Shown here: one piece after another, positions 33,151-41,563 of the stretch | How positions within the stretch are numbered: the stretch's first letter is position 1 | Layout of the letters: each line of letters opens with the position of its first letter | From: Spirochaetaceae bacterium | Lineage (GTDB): Bacteria; Spirochaetota; Spirochaetia; DSM-27196; SLAA01 | DNA: 43,733 nt | Reading direction: 5' to 3' | Assembly: GCA_003556605.1 (NCBI GenBank) | Contig: PWQX01000234.1 | Coordinates: forward strand, 1-43,733 | Translations under genes and position numbers: made by a program | The notes under the pieces: model-generated | What the model saw: only the letters and a program-made list of their open reading frames with translations | Database searches by the model: none | What the model was told of the DNA's origin: nothing

Positions 33151-35025
33151 ATGAGAACGAACTCAGGACACAATCTGCATACGATCTTTGCTCCTCGTGC
33201 GATCTTCGCTGCATTCGTGGCGCTGACCCTTACGGCGCCCCTTGCGGCAACGCCGCCGGAGGCAAATGAAGACGGCGGGTTCTTCCCGGCGGAGATGCAT
33301 CGCCCGCGCGTCGCCACCGATCTTGATGACGAGATCTACGAGTACCTCCAGATGTGGGAGGACCGCGGCTATCTCAGGCGGCCGCTGCCGTACCTGCGTC
33401 CCTACCCGCTGCAGGTCATCCAGGATGCGCTCGAGGACGTGATCGCACGTGCTCCGCGCCGGCAGGCCGCACGCGCCGAGGAGTTCCTGCGCCACATCGA
33501 CCGCGAGCCTGGCATTCAGCTGCGCGGTGAGCATCTCAGTGAGTTCTCGCCGGGGGGTGAGTATTTCGGTGCGACCGGCGGCGCGGTGCAATCGACAGGC
33601 TATCTGAGGGACAATCTTTCGATGTCCGGTCGCATCGGCATGTACCTGATCGACGAGCCCGAGGTCGCAGACGATGCCTACCCGCGCGCTATGCGCGGCG
33701 ATTACGACTATTTTCGTGACGACAGCCGTATAGGAGCCCTGGGGCGCGAGTACCTGCTGACCCCAAGCGTTCAGGGCGTGGCCGCGTTCGGCAGCGACAG
33801 CGTCTACCTTCAGGCGGGGTTAACGCGCGGCAGCTACGGCCCGTTTTACGATTCAGGTGTCATTCTAACTCCCGGCGCTCCGCACGCGGGACATTACTCG
33901 TTTACCTATCGTTCGAACCGCTTTACCTATCAGCACCTCATGATGTCGCTTACCGCAACAAAGGACGACGGTACCGCGCGCGATCACCGGGCGGACACTC
34001 GCACGGTGAGGCCGAATAAGTTTCTGGTGCTGCACGGGCTCACGTTCCATCTTACCGATTGGTTGGACTTCAGCCTGCACGAAAGCATCACCTATGGCCA
34101 GCGGTTTGATCCGGTGTATCTAGTCCCTACTTCGGTGCTCATATACAATCAGATCTACTACGGCCAACGCGACACCGCATTCATCGGGCTGGGTGCAAAC
34201 GCTCGTTTGCCGTATGACTTCGCCGCTTCGGCCACCCTGTATGTCGGCGATACCAGTTTTAACGATCTGGCGCGCTTTAATTTCGACACGCGCTACAAAG
34301 CCGCAGCTCAGACCGGGGTGCGCTGGACACCGTTCCGGGAAGTGCTTGAACGCGTGAGCGCCGACTACACCTTCGTCCTGCCGTACACCTATACCCATCG
34401 CCGCGAAAGCCCCGGCGACGGCACGCGCTTCCAGTACGATGATCACGACGACGTATGGTTCGAATCGCCTGAGTACAATTATCAGAACTACACGCACCAC
34501 GGGCAGTCGCTCGCGGATATGGACCCCAACTCCGACCGTATTCGACTGCAAGGCAGGCTGCGGCCGAACCGTTTCGTAACGATAAACCTGCACAGCGCAT
34601 TCCTGCGGCACGCCAACGCCACTCCCGGAGACGATGTCTACGACGAGGTGAACCTGGAAAACGTCGGCACCTCTGACGGAAGCGTCTACGATTCCGGGTA
34701 CGTCAGGGGAGGAGAGCATCTGTTCGACAATCTGGAGTTCCTCACCCAGGATACCATCGAGCGGATCATCCAGCTGGGATTCGACACTGAGATCACCTTC
34801 CCCGTCAGCGTGGAGTGGTTCACCGCCACTACCGGCAACCCCGGTGCGCTAACCTTCGATTTCGGCTACACCTTCGAGTACGGTTGGGACCGCCGTCCGC
34901 GCGGTGAAGGTGAGGTGGTGCAGCTCGGCGACCCGCGGGGCGAACGTCTGAACCGCCCTACGCCGGAAGCGGGCAATCACGGGGCCCGGCACTTCGGCAG
35001 AGTCGGATTTTCGCTCGCGTACTGA
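33151..35025 (+). CDS. Wzi-like capsule-assembly outer-membrane barrel
   Basis: This 624-residue protein has a signal peptide (about 1-35, AIFAAFVALTLTAPLAATPP). A helical periplasmic part follows (about 45-110, EIYEYLQMWEDRGYL, PYPLQVIQDALEDVIAR). The remainder is beta-rich with alternating aromatic residues, and it ends in Phe-Ser-Leu-Ala-Tyr (GRVGFSLAY), an outer-membrane barrel C-terminus. Features such as AAFGSDSVYLQAGLTRGSYG and FLVLHGLTFHLTDWLDFSLH fit the Wzi family, which in E. coli binds capsule at the surface. Position right after the initiating transferase supports a role in retaining or exporting the polymer. Confidence 0.8.
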   Translation: MRTNSGHNLHTIFAPRAIFAAFVALTLTAPLAATPPEANEDGGFFPAEMHRPRVATDLDDEIYEYLQMWEDRGYLRRPLPYLRPYPLQVIQDALEDVIARAPRRQAARAEEFLRHIDREPGIQLRGEHLSEFSPGGEYFGATGGAVQSTGYLRDNLSMSGRIGMYLIDEPEVADDAYPRAMRGDYDYFRDDSRIGALGREYLLTPSVQGVAAFGSDSVYLQAGLTRGSYGPFYDSGVILTPGAPHAGHYSFTYRSNRFTYQHLMMSLTATKDDGTARDHRADTRTVRPNKFLVLHGLTFHLTDWLDFSLHESITYGQRFDPVYLVPTSVLIYNQIYYGQRDTAFIGLGANARLPYDFAASATLYVGDTSFNDLARFNFDTRYKAAAQTGVRWTPFREVLERVSADYTFVLPYTYTHRRESPGDGTRFQYDDHDDVWFESPEYNYQNYTHHGQSLADMDPNSDRIRLQGRLRPNRFVTINLHSAFLRHANATPGDDVYDEVNLENVGTSDGSVYDSGYVRGGEHLFDNLEFLTQDTIERIIQLGFDTEITFPVSVEWFTATTGNPGALTFDFGYTFEYGWDRRPRGEGEVVQLGDPRGERLNRPTPEAGNHGARHFGRVGFSLAY

Positions 35026-35027
35026 GC

Positions 35028-35033
35028 TATAAT
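35028..35033 (+). promoter_or_regulatory. isolated perfect -10 box ahead of the 35044 gene
   Basis: TATAAT sits between the Wzi-like stop and ATG 35044, with no convincing -35 at the right spacing. If used, transcription would begin at about 35040, again nearly leaderless. Confidence 0.3.
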
Positions 35034-35043
35034 TAGGGCGCAG

Positions 35044-35727
35044 ATGAAACAAGACGTACGAAGAATAGCGGTGCTGGGCTGTACACTCCTTACCGTCGCG
35101 ACTCTCCTGATCATTCCGGCGGCCGCTGCGGCCAACGGTGCGGAGCGCAATCCGGTACGGAAAGGGCCGGCCTCGGTGGATGCGGTGCTTGCCGATCTGC
35201 ACCCCAACATGCGTACCACTCAGCGGCTGACCACCGAACAGGTCCACGATCTCATGGCCTACGGCGCCGACGGTGGCTACATGATCTTCGAGGTGCTCAA
35301 CGAGATGGTGATGTACCTCAAGAACACCGGAGCGCGGGCGGAGATTAGCGGCACCGATCTGCGGCTTGCGGAATCGACGTTTCGGCTCGGCGATGAGCAG
35401 ATTGACGTACTCCTTCCGGTAGCAAAGATCGAGCGCGTTGAGCTCGGGACGGTTTTCTGGGGCAGTCAGGCGCCGTTTGAAGTATACCTGAGGGAGGAGC
35501 ACACTGATTTCCTCGACGTGGCCTACTTCGACATGGAAACCCATTTCGGCTTCGCGACGGTTGAAGACCACCTGTTTGCCGACGGGTTCGGCGTGCGCGC
35601 CCGGCGGGCTTTCCTGCGCTTTCGCATGAGTCACATGGAGCTGGAGGGTGACCGGCGCGTGCGCGCGCATGTGCACCGCTTTCCGCGCTCACGCGGGATG
35701 CGCTTCGGCGCGATAGAGTGGTTATAG
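35044..35727 (+). CDS. secreted protein of unknown function
   Basis: This 227-residue protein has an N-terminal signal peptide (VLGCTLLTVATLLIIPAAAA, cleavage near residue 30). The mature part is predicted mixed alpha/beta: TTEQVHDLMAYGADGGYMIF, then a beta-rich section from EISGTDLRLAESTFRLGDEQ to RRAFLRFRMSHMELEGD. The C-terminus is basic (RVRAHVHRFPRSRGMRFG). I recognise no domain. It starts 18 bp after the Wzi-like gene and is probably co-transcribed, so an accessory envelope role in polysaccharide handling is plausible but unproven. Confidence 0.7.
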   Translation: MKQDVRRIAVLGCTLLTVATLLIIPAAAAANGAERNPVRKGPASVDAVLADLHPNMRTTQRLTTEQVHDLMAYGADGGYMIFEVLNEMVMYLKNTGARAEISGTDLRLAESTFRLGDEQIDVLLPVAKIERVELGTVFWGSQAPFEVYLREEHTDFLDVAYFDMETHFGFATVEDHLFADGFGVRARRAFLRFRMSHMELEGDRRVRAHVHRFPRSRGMRFGAIEWL

Positions 35728-35750
35728 CCATCCGGCTGTGTGCCGTCGGC

Positions 35751-36854
35751 TCATTTGCTCCGCGCTCGGGCTGAGCTCAGCATGCGTTCCCATAGCGGCA
35801 TTATCGCACTCGGGCTATGGCGCTCGGCGAGCTCGCGTCCCCGCGCTCCGAAGCGCTTGCGCAGGCGAGAGTCCCTGATAAGCTCGGCCAGCGCCTCGGC
35901 AAAGAGGTCGGTACTGTGCGGCGGCACGACAATACCCGATGCGCGGTGCCCGATAATCTCGCGCGGGCCGGCCGGGCAATCGTAGGCGACGCATGGAAGC
36001 CCGCTCTGCATTGCCTCGAGCAGGGTGTTCGGGAAGGCCTTGCGGCGCGCCGGCAGCGCGAAGATCTCGGCGGTCCGGTAGTAGGGCATGGTATCTTCCA
36101 CCACGCCGGTGAGCTCAACCGCGTGCTCTATGCCCAGTTCGGCGGCGAGCGTTCCCAGCGCCGCCTCCTCAGACCCTCCTCCGACGATGCGAACCCCCCA
36201 CTCGGGAAACTCAGCGCGAATGCGCGCAAACGCGCGCAGCAACAGTTCAAACCCGTTGTGCGGCTCGAGGGATCCCACCGCGAGAATCTGCGCCTCCGGC
36301 GACCGCGCGACCGCCGGGCCGGAGGCGGCGCCCGGGATGTTAGCGCGAGTGCTTCCGGCGGGAGCGAAGCTCGGAACGATTTCCAGTTTACGCACGGCGG
36401 GAACCAGACTCCGAAGCTCGGCCGCAGCACGCTCGCACGGCACCACGTTCAACGGCGCGCGCCGCACCGCCCGGCGGTAGGCGCGCAGCCCTCTCCAGCC
36501 GCGCGCTGAGGCGGTTGCAGCCGGTGTGTTGCCGGAGGCGAGCACCGTAGGAAGATGCAGCGCGCGTCCGGCGGCCGCCGCTTCCGCCGCGGCACCGCCG
36601 CCGTCGGCAATTGCAAGCACGGCGTCCACGCCAAGGTCGGACAAGCGTTCGCGCAGCCGGCGGCCGAGACGCCCCCAGCCGGCCAGGCCGAGGTGCAGCA
36701 CCTCGGGATGCAGCTCGAAAAAGGCCGATTCGCGATCCTCCGGCACTATGACCGCGACGTCGCGACCCGCGCGGGCCCAGAAGTTGGCCATCGCGGTAGC
36801 CACACGCGCAGCGCCGCCGCCGGCTAAAGAAGACAGCACGATTGCAGTTCGCAC
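35751..36854 (-). CDS. GT4-like glycosyltransferase with altered donor motif
   Basis: This 367-residue GT-B protein starts TAIVLSSLAGGGAARVATAM, matching the GT4 acceptor loop. The donor domain has ILAVGSLEPHNGFELLLRAF, VRIVGGGSEEAALGTLAAELG and VELTGVVEDTMPYYRTAEIF. In the donor site the first Glu of EX7E is replaced by Lys272 (ARRKAFPNTLLEAM; second Glu is 280). In GT4 enzymes the first Glu contacts the nucleotide sugar, so activity may be changed or lost, although the frame is intact. It is convergent with the secreted-protein gene. GC-rich Ala/Gly-rich codons are abundant around residues 75-120. Confidence 0.85.
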   Translation of the reverse strand: MRTAIVLSSLAGGGAARVATAMANFWARAGRDVAVIVPEDRESAFFELHPEVLHLGLAGWGRLGRRLRERLSDLGVDAVLAIADGGGAAAEAAAAGRALHLPTVLASGNTPAATASARGWRGLRAYRRAVRRAPLNVVPCERAAAELRSLVPAVRKLEIVPSFAPAGSTRANIPGAASGPAVARSPEAQILAVGSLEPHNGFELLLRAFARIRAEFPEWGVRIVGGGSEEAALGTLAAELGIEHAVELTGVVEDTMPYYRTAEIFALPARRKAFPNTLLEAMQSGLPCVAYDCPAGPREIIGHRASGIVVPPHSTDLFAEALAELIRDSRLRKRFGARGRELAERHSPSAIMPLWERMLSSARARSK

Positions 36855-36947
36855 AACGACTGTTGAGCTTAGTGAGGTTACGACCGAGCTTCAAGGGGGG
36901 CGCTGCGCTGTAACAGCCAAGTCGTTCGACGTGGCAGTTCAGGCAGT

Positions 36948-36976
36948 GTGACACATCGGCGGCGGTGGGGTAGACT
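36948..36976 (+). promoter_or_regulatory. predicted promoter for the 36984 glycosyltransferase (leaderless)
   Basis: GTGACA (36948-36953, 5/6), a 17-base spacer and TAGACT (36971-36976, 4/6). The start codon begins 7 bases after the -10 box, so the transcript should start at or within a base or two of the ATG. Confidence 0.45.
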
Positions 36977-36983
36977 GCGGGGT

Positions 36984-38171
36984 ATGCGAGTGCTGCACCT
37001 GATTACCGGACTGCAACGCGGCGGGGCCGAGCACATGCTCTACAAGCTGCTTGAGACCGATGGGTTCCGGGGCGAGACGGCCGCGGTGGTTTCGTTGACC
37101 CCGGGGGGCGTGTTCGCCGAGAAGATTGCCGCGCTCGGCGTGCCGGTTGAGGATCTCGGCATGCGCGCGGGCCCGGCAGCGCTCGCGGGGCTCGGCAGGC
37201 TCAGGAAGGCGATTGCTCGCCACCGGCCCGATGTTGTGCACTGCTGGATGTACCACGCCGGGGTGCTTGCGGCCGTGGCAGCGCGCCTGGGGCGGCTCGA
37301 CCTTCCGCTCATCTGGAATATCCGCCACTCGGTGCAGTCGCTCTCGGACGAGAAACGCACAACGCGGGCGGTCATTCGCCTCGCCGCGCGGCTCTCCCAG
37401 CGCCCGAAACGCATCGTCTACAACTCCTACACCGCCGCCGAAGAGCATCACGCGCTCGGCTACCGCGAGGCGGCCACCGAGGTGATCCCCAACGGCTTTG
37501 ACCTCGAGCGCCTGCGCCCGAACCCCGAGCTTCGCAGCGCCACGCGCCGAGCGCTCGAGATAGCCGATAACCAGATTGCGGTGCTCCACCTCGCGCGCTT
37601 TCACCCCATGAAGGATCACGCCGGCTTTCTCGAGGCGGCCGCGCGCCTCGCCCCCGACCGGCGTTACGTCATTGTGCTTGCCGGCTCCGGCGTCGGCGCC
37701 GAGACGCCGCTGTTCGCTCGCCTGCTCGCCGAGCGCTTCACCGCCGAGACGCGGCCGCGCGTTCTGCTCCTCGGCGAGCGCGACGACGCCGAGGCGCTCC
37801 TCAACGCCGCCGATATCGTCTGCGTCTCCTCGGCCTACGGCGAGGGCTTCTCGAACGTGCTCGGCGAGGCGCTTTCGCTCGGGGTGCCGTGCGTGGCAAC
37901 GAAGGTTGGCGATGCCGAGCGCATCGCCGGCGGGGCCGGACTGGTGGTCCCGCCGCGCTCGCCGGAAGCGCTCGCCGAGGCGCTCAGGGCGCTCGCGGAT
38001 GAGCCCGCCGAACGGCGTGCGGCACGCGGCCGCGCGGCGCGCGAGCGCATGCAGCGCGAGTACTCCATACCGGCCGTCGCCGACCGCTACCGGCGGCTCC
38101 ACGCCGAGGTCGCCGCCGCCTCCGGCGCGGCAGCGGGCGCGGCAGCGCGCGCCGCGCGCCCTACTCGCTGA
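36984..38171 (+). CDS. GT4-family glycosyltransferase
   Basis: This 395-residue GT-B enzyme starts MRVLHLITGLQRGGAEHMLY with the classic GGAE loop. The middle has VHCWMYHAGVLAAVAARLGR and IWNIRHSVQSL, then VIPNGFDLERLRP marking the domain linker. The donor half has LHLARFHPMKDHAGFLEAAA and EX7E in SSAYGEGFSNVLGEALSLGV. ATG 36984 is chosen because it opens the first beta strand and follows a promoter directly; the frame is open to 36948, which is inside the -35 box. The Ala/Arg-rich tail overlaps the convergent epimerase gene by 11 bp. Confidence 0.9.
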   Translation: MRVLHLITGLQRGGAEHMLYKLLETDGFRGETAAVVSLTPGGVFAEKIAALGVPVEDLGMRAGPAALAGLGRLRKAIARHRPDVVHCWMYHAGVLAAVAARLGRLDLPLIWNIRHSVQSLSDEKRTTRAVIRLAARLSQRPKRIVYNSYTAAEEHHALGYREAATEVIPNGFDLERLRPNPELRSATRRALEIADNQIAVLHLARFHPMKDHAGFLEAAARLAPDRRYVIVLAGSGVGAETPLFARLLAERFTAETRPRVLLLGERDDAEALLNAADIVCVSSAYGEGFSNVLGEALSLGVPCVATKVGDAERIAGGAGLVVPPRSPEALAEALRALADEPAERRAARGRAARERMQREYSIPAVADRYRRLHAEVAAASGAAAGAAARAARPTR

Positions 38172-39234
38172 AGAAAAGCGGACCTTCGGCGTCGGCGCCG
38201 CGGCGGCCGAACTCGTAGCGCACGGTGCGCCTGAGCGCCTCGAGCAGCTCCACCGGCGCGGCGAACCCGCTTTCGGCTGCCGCGCTCGCGAACTCGGTAG
38301 TGGCGCAGAACTTCTTCACGCGGATACTGCTCAGCGGCAGGCTGCGCCGCGTGAGCGCCGCAACCGCGTCGGCTGCGTAGCCGAGCGCGAGCCCCAGCGG
38401 ATAGGGCAGTTGCAGGCCCACCCGGGCGGGCCGCCCGAGCTCCGCGCGCACCGCGGCGACCAAGGTGTTCATATCGAGGTCGGGTTTGTCGACGTAGTTG
38501 TAGAGGTGTACCCCCGGGCCGAACCCGAGCGCGTGCTGCAGAAACGCCGCGACGTTCTCCACGTAGGCCATCGATTTACGGTTGCGGCCGGTTCCTACCA
38601 TCACAAAGCGCCCCGAGGCGATTTGATTCAGCAGGTTGTAGACGTTGCCGCGGTTGCGCTCGCCGAACACCACGGTGGGCCGCACGATCACGAGGCTGCG
38701 CCGCGCGCGGTGCTCGGCCTGCCAGGCGCGGTATACTTGCTCGGCGCGCCATTTGGTGCGTCCGTAGTCGTTGAAGTAGGCGATCTCGCCGTGCTCGCCG
38801 GTCCCGGCCGGGGCGAAGCCGTACACCGCGACGGTGCTCGTAAACACCAGCCGCGCGATACCGAGCTCGCGCGCAACGCGGCAGACGCTCCCGGCGCCTT
38901 CAATGTTGACCTCGTCGTAGAGCGAGCGCGGGCGCACGTCGTCGCGGTGCTCGGCCGCGAGGTTCACGATCGCCGGCTCCCCACCTCCCGCAGCCGCATC
39001 CCCCGCCGGGCCGCCCGCCGCGGCGTCCCGCGCGGCCACCGCGCCCTCCCCGCCCCGCGCCTGTGCGAACGCTTCGCGCAGCGCGCTCAGGTCGCGCACG
39101 TCGGCCGGATGCAGGTGCTCCGGGAAGGCGGCGCTCGGCGCCTTATCGATAATGGTAAACGGCGTTCCCGCCTCGTGAAGGCGGCGGCACAGGCGGGTAC
39201 CGATAAACCCCGAGCCGCCGATGACGTAGATCAT
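38161..39234 (-). CDS. NAD-dependent epimerase/dehydratase (extended SDR)
   Basis: This 357-residue nucleotide-sugar-modifying enzyme has IYVIGGSGFIGTRLCRRLHE (NAD motif), VFTSTVAVYGFAP and the catalytic YGRTK (Tyr-x-x-x-Lys, about residue 163), preceded by STVAVYG with the active Ser/Thr. VRPTVVFGERNRGNVYNLL and KSMAYVENVAAFLQHAL are typical of UDP-sugar epimerases or dehydratases. A Gly/Ala-rich insert (about 60-85, ARDAAAGGPAGDAAAGGGEP) is unusual and sits between beta strands. It could supply an unusual sugar donor to the neighbouring GTs. The exact reaction is not readable. Confidence 0.86.
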   Translation of the reverse strand: MIYVIGGSGFIGTRLCRRLHEAGTPFTIIDKAPSAAFPEHLHPADVRDLSALREAFAQARGGEGAVAARDAAAGGPAGDAAAGGGEPAIVNLAAEHRDDVRPRSLYDEVNIEGAGSVCRVARELGIARLVFTSTVAVYGFAPAGTGEHGEIAYFNDYGRTKWRAEQVYRAWQAEHRARRSLVIVRPTVVFGERNRGNVYNLLNQIASGRFVMVGTGRNRKSMAYVENVAAFLQHALGFGPGVHLYNYVDKPDLDMNTLVAAVRAELGRPARVGLQLPYPLGLALGYAADAVAALTRRSLPLSSIRVKKFCATTEFASAAAESGFAAPVELLEALRRTVRYEFGRRGADAEGPLFFSE

Positions 39235-39257
39235 GCGCAGTCCCTCATGCCCCGCCG

Positions 39258-39287
39258 AGTATACCCGGCGCGCGCGTGTTGACTCAA
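39258..39287 (-). promoter_or_regulatory. predicted promoter for the epimerase, overlapping a + strand -35-like box
   Basis: On the minus strand TTGAGT (39287-39282), an 18-base spacer and TATACT (39263-39258). The same locus read on the + strand gives TTGACT (39279-39284), which could serve the divergent GT4 gene, so the two -35 boxes overlap in a near-palindrome TTGACTCAA. Confidence 0.45.
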
Positions 39288-39321
39288 TCGATGCGAATCG
39301 ACTATGCAGAGGAGAACACCG

Positions 39322-40647
39322 ATGGACCCCGAAGCGAACGAGCTAAACCCAAGCCGCAGCCCCAGCCCCGAACCGGGCGCCGAACTCAAAGCGAACCCAG
39401 GCCATGCCCCCAAGGGCAGCCGGAGCTCGGCCGCGGGGCCGCGGGTGGTGGTGAGTGCAAACACCGCCTGGTACGCCTACAGCTTTCAGGGTGCGGTGCT
39501 GCAAATGCTGCTCTCGCAAGGCTATGGGGTAACGGTGGTGGCGCCGGCCGACCCGTTCGCTTCCAAGATCCGCGCGCTCGGCTGCGATTTTGTGCCGCTA
39601 AAGCTCAACAACAAGAGTACCAACCCCGTGACTGAGCTCGCGGCGCTGTGGCGCTTCTACCGCACCTACCGCAGGCTGCAGCCGGACGCGATTCTGCACT
39701 ACACGCCGAAGCCCAACATCTACGGCTCGCTCTGCGCCCGCGCGCTCGGCATCCCGAGCATCAGCAACATCGCCGGGCTCGGCAACGCCTTTGTGCCAAG
39801 CGGGCTCCTCAGCCGCCTCCTCAGCCGCATAGTCAAGCTGCTCTACCGCGCTTCGCAGCGCTCGGCGGCGCGCGTGTTCTTCCAGAACCGCGACGACATG
39901 CAGCTGTTCATTGAGGCGGGCATCTGCCGGCCCGCGCAGGCTGAGCTCCTGCCGGGTTCGGGGATAGACCTCGAGCGCTTCACGCCGCAGGCAAGCGGCG
40001 CCGATTGCCCGGACGCCGACGAGCCCACCCCGGCCGCCGGCGGCGACGGCCGGGTGCGGTTCGTGTTGATCGCGAGGTTGTTGTGGGATAAGGGGGTTGG
40101 GGAGTTTGCCGAGGCGGCGCGCGCGGTGCGCGCACGCTACCGGCAGGCTGAGTTTCAGCTGGTGGGATTTGTGGACGGGAACAACCCGCGCGCGGTGCCT
40201 GAAGAGGCGATCCGCGGGTGGGAGTCGGAGGGCGTGCTTGAGTGGGTGGGCAGGCAGGACGACGTGCGGCCGTTTATCGCCGCGGCCGACTGCGTGGTGT
40301 TGCCGTCGTACTACCGCGAGGGCACCCCGCGCAGCCTGCTGGAAGCCGCAGCGAGCGCGAGGCCGGTGATCGCGGCCGACAGCATCGGCTGCCGCGAACC
40401 GGTGGACCACGGGGTCACCGGGCTGTTGTGCCGCCCGCGCGACGCAGCCGACCTTGCGCGGGCGATGGAAGCGATGATCGCAATCGGCGCCGCCGAACGC
40501 GCCGAGATGGGCCGCGCCGGGCGCGCCAAGATGGAGCGCGAGTACGACGTGCGGATCATCACCGCCGCGTATCGCGCGCTGGTGGCGGAGCTTACCGCTG
40601 GCGCATCGCCTGGCGGCCCTCCGCCCGCGGACGGACCGCCGCGCTAG
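39322..40647 (+). CDS. GT4-family glycosyltransferase
   Basis: This 441-residue GT-B enzyme has an unusual Pro/Ser/Glu-rich N-terminal tail (about 1-38) before the first strand RVVVSANTAWYAYSFQGAVL. ILHYTPKPNIYGSLCARALG and SISNIAGLGNAFV resemble the acetamido-sugar GT4 group. The donor half has FVLIARLLWDKGVGEFAEAA and EX7E in LPSYYREGTPRSLLEAA. ATG 39322 is chosen over ATG 39304 because GAGGAG lies 7 bases upstream of it. The stop overlaps the convergent sulfotransferase stop by 4 bp. Specificity is suggested only by resemblance. Confidence 0.9.
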   Translation: MDPEANELNPSRSPSPEPGAELKANPGHAPKGSRSSAAGPRVVVSANTAWYAYSFQGAVLQMLLSQGYGVTVVAPADPFASKIRALGCDFVPLKLNNKSTNPVTELAALWRFYRTYRRLQPDAILHYTPKPNIYGSLCARALGIPSISNIAGLGNAFVPSGLLSRLLSRIVKLLYRASQRSAARVFFQNRDDMQLFIEAGICRPAQAELLPGSGIDLERFTPQASGADCPDADEPTPAAGGDGRVRFVLIARLLWDKGVGEFAEAARAVRARYRQAEFQLVGFVDGNNPRAVPEEAIRGWESEGVLEWVGRQDDVRPFIAAADCVVLPSYYREGTPRSLLEAAASARPVIAADSIGCREPVDHGVTGLLCRPRDAADLARAMEAMIAIGAAERAEMGRAGRAKMEREYDVRIITAAYRALVAELTAGASPGGPPPADGPPR

Positions 40648-41417
40648 GTGCCGGTGAGCCCGCGCGGGTAACCGAAGGCCTCGAAGTCGCCGCGGTATAG
40701 GGTGTACACGCGCGAGGCGAGCTCCGGGGTGTAGTACTCGCGCAGCTTGGCGGCGGCCTCCTGGCGGTTGGCGGTGCGCTCCTGCAGGCCCTGAAAGCTT
40801 CCGGGGCCGTACACCCGCTCGATCACGGTCTTGAGGCCGTCCTCGAGGGTTTCAATACCGCCGATGAAATGCAGCCGCGCCGGGCGAATCGGGAGCACGC
40901 TGCGCTGCGGTGCCCAGTGCGGGTTCTTGTAGAGCCCGCCCCGTTCCAGATAGGTGATGAAGCGCTCAAACGGAACCGGTTCGCCCGGGCGCATGCCGAG
41001 CGCGCGGCGTACGAAGTCGTAGGTGCCGCCGGTGCGGCCGAGCTTGTCGAGATAGGCCGAGAGCAGACGCGAGTAAGGATTTCGCACAAACGTAAACAAG
41101 TAGAACCGCCGCTGCAGATCGTCGAGCCCCGTGGCTTCAGCCTTGAGCAGGTGCGTGAACCGCTTCTTGCTTCGGCGGCCTTTCGGGTCGTCGGCGCTTA
41201 CCCTCATCCCGGGGTCATGATGCGCGAGCGTCTTCACGATCGTGGAGTTGGCGCACTTAGGGATTCGGAAATAGCAGTAGCGGTGCTCGTTAGAGACCGC
41301 CGCGCGCTTGATGATCGAGTTCGCGCGCACGTGCCGGCCGATCTCACGCCCGAGCGGGTGCAGACGAATTCTGAAGTTGCCGAGGCGCTTTTGAATGCGG
41401 GCTGATAACGGCTTCAC
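40644..41417 (-). CDS. carbohydrate sulfotransferase (sulfotransfer_2 type)
   Basis: This 257-residue enzyme should transfer sulfate from PAPS to a glycan. The 5'-phosphosulfate loop is YFRIPKCANSTIVKTLAHHD and the 3'-phosphate site is LFTFVRNPYSRLLSAYLDKL; both match Golgi-type and bacterial carbohydrate sulfotransferases. PHWAPQRSVLP resembles the downstream W-P-Q block of the family. It starts GTG 41417 with GGAGG 10 bases upstream. It has no signal peptide, so it would act in the cytoplasm on lipid-linked or precursor glycan. With the second sulfotransferase at 42383 it implies a sulfated polymer. Confidence 0.88.
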   Translation of the reverse strand: MKPLSARIQKRLGNFRIRLHPLGREIGRHVRANSIIKRAAVSNEHRYCYFRIPKCANSTIVKTLAHHDPGMRVSADDPKGRRSKKRFTHLLKAEATGLDDLQRRFYLFTFVRNPYSRLLSAYLDKLGRTGGTYDFVRRALGMRPGEPVPFERFITYLERGGLYKNPHWAPQRSVLPIRPARLHFIGGIETLEDGLKTVIERVYGPGSFQGLQERTANRQEAAAKLREYYTPELASRVYTLYRGDFEAFGYPRGLTGT

Positions 41418-41441
41418 CTTACTGTTACCTCCGGTTATACT
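41413..41441 (+). promoter_or_regulatory. predicted promoter for the small ORF and GT-A gene
   Basis: TTCACC (41413-41418), a 17-base spacer and TATACT (41436-41441, 5/6). The opposite strand carries TATAAC at 41439-41434, so the two divergent genes appear to share interleaved -10 boxes. Confidence 0.45.
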
Positions 41442-41467
41442 CGCAGGCTAAACTCGCGGACCACACT

Positions 41468-41563
41468 ATGAAAGCAACACCCGGCTTCGTCAAGAATGCT
41501 GTCTCGATGCTAACGGCCCGCGCACCGGCCGCGGAGCCGGCAGATAAGAGAGTACCCCAATGA
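41468..41563 (+). CDS. possible 31-residue leader ORF coupled to the GT-A gene
   Basis: An ATG frame of 31 codons (MKATPGFVKNAVSMLTARAP onward) ends with a TGA that overlaps the GT-A start codon as ATGA. It falls inside the expected transcript from the 41413-41441 promoter. It has no strong ribosome site and no known domain. The exact coupling is suggestive, but a chance open frame in GC-rich DNA is possible. Confidence 0.3.
   Translation: MKATPGFVKNAVSMLTARAPAAEPADKRVPQ

Noticed and set aside
36948-36983. Longer start for the GT4 at 36984
   Set aside because: The extension covers the predicted -35 and -10 boxes, and the GT fold begins at ATG 36984.
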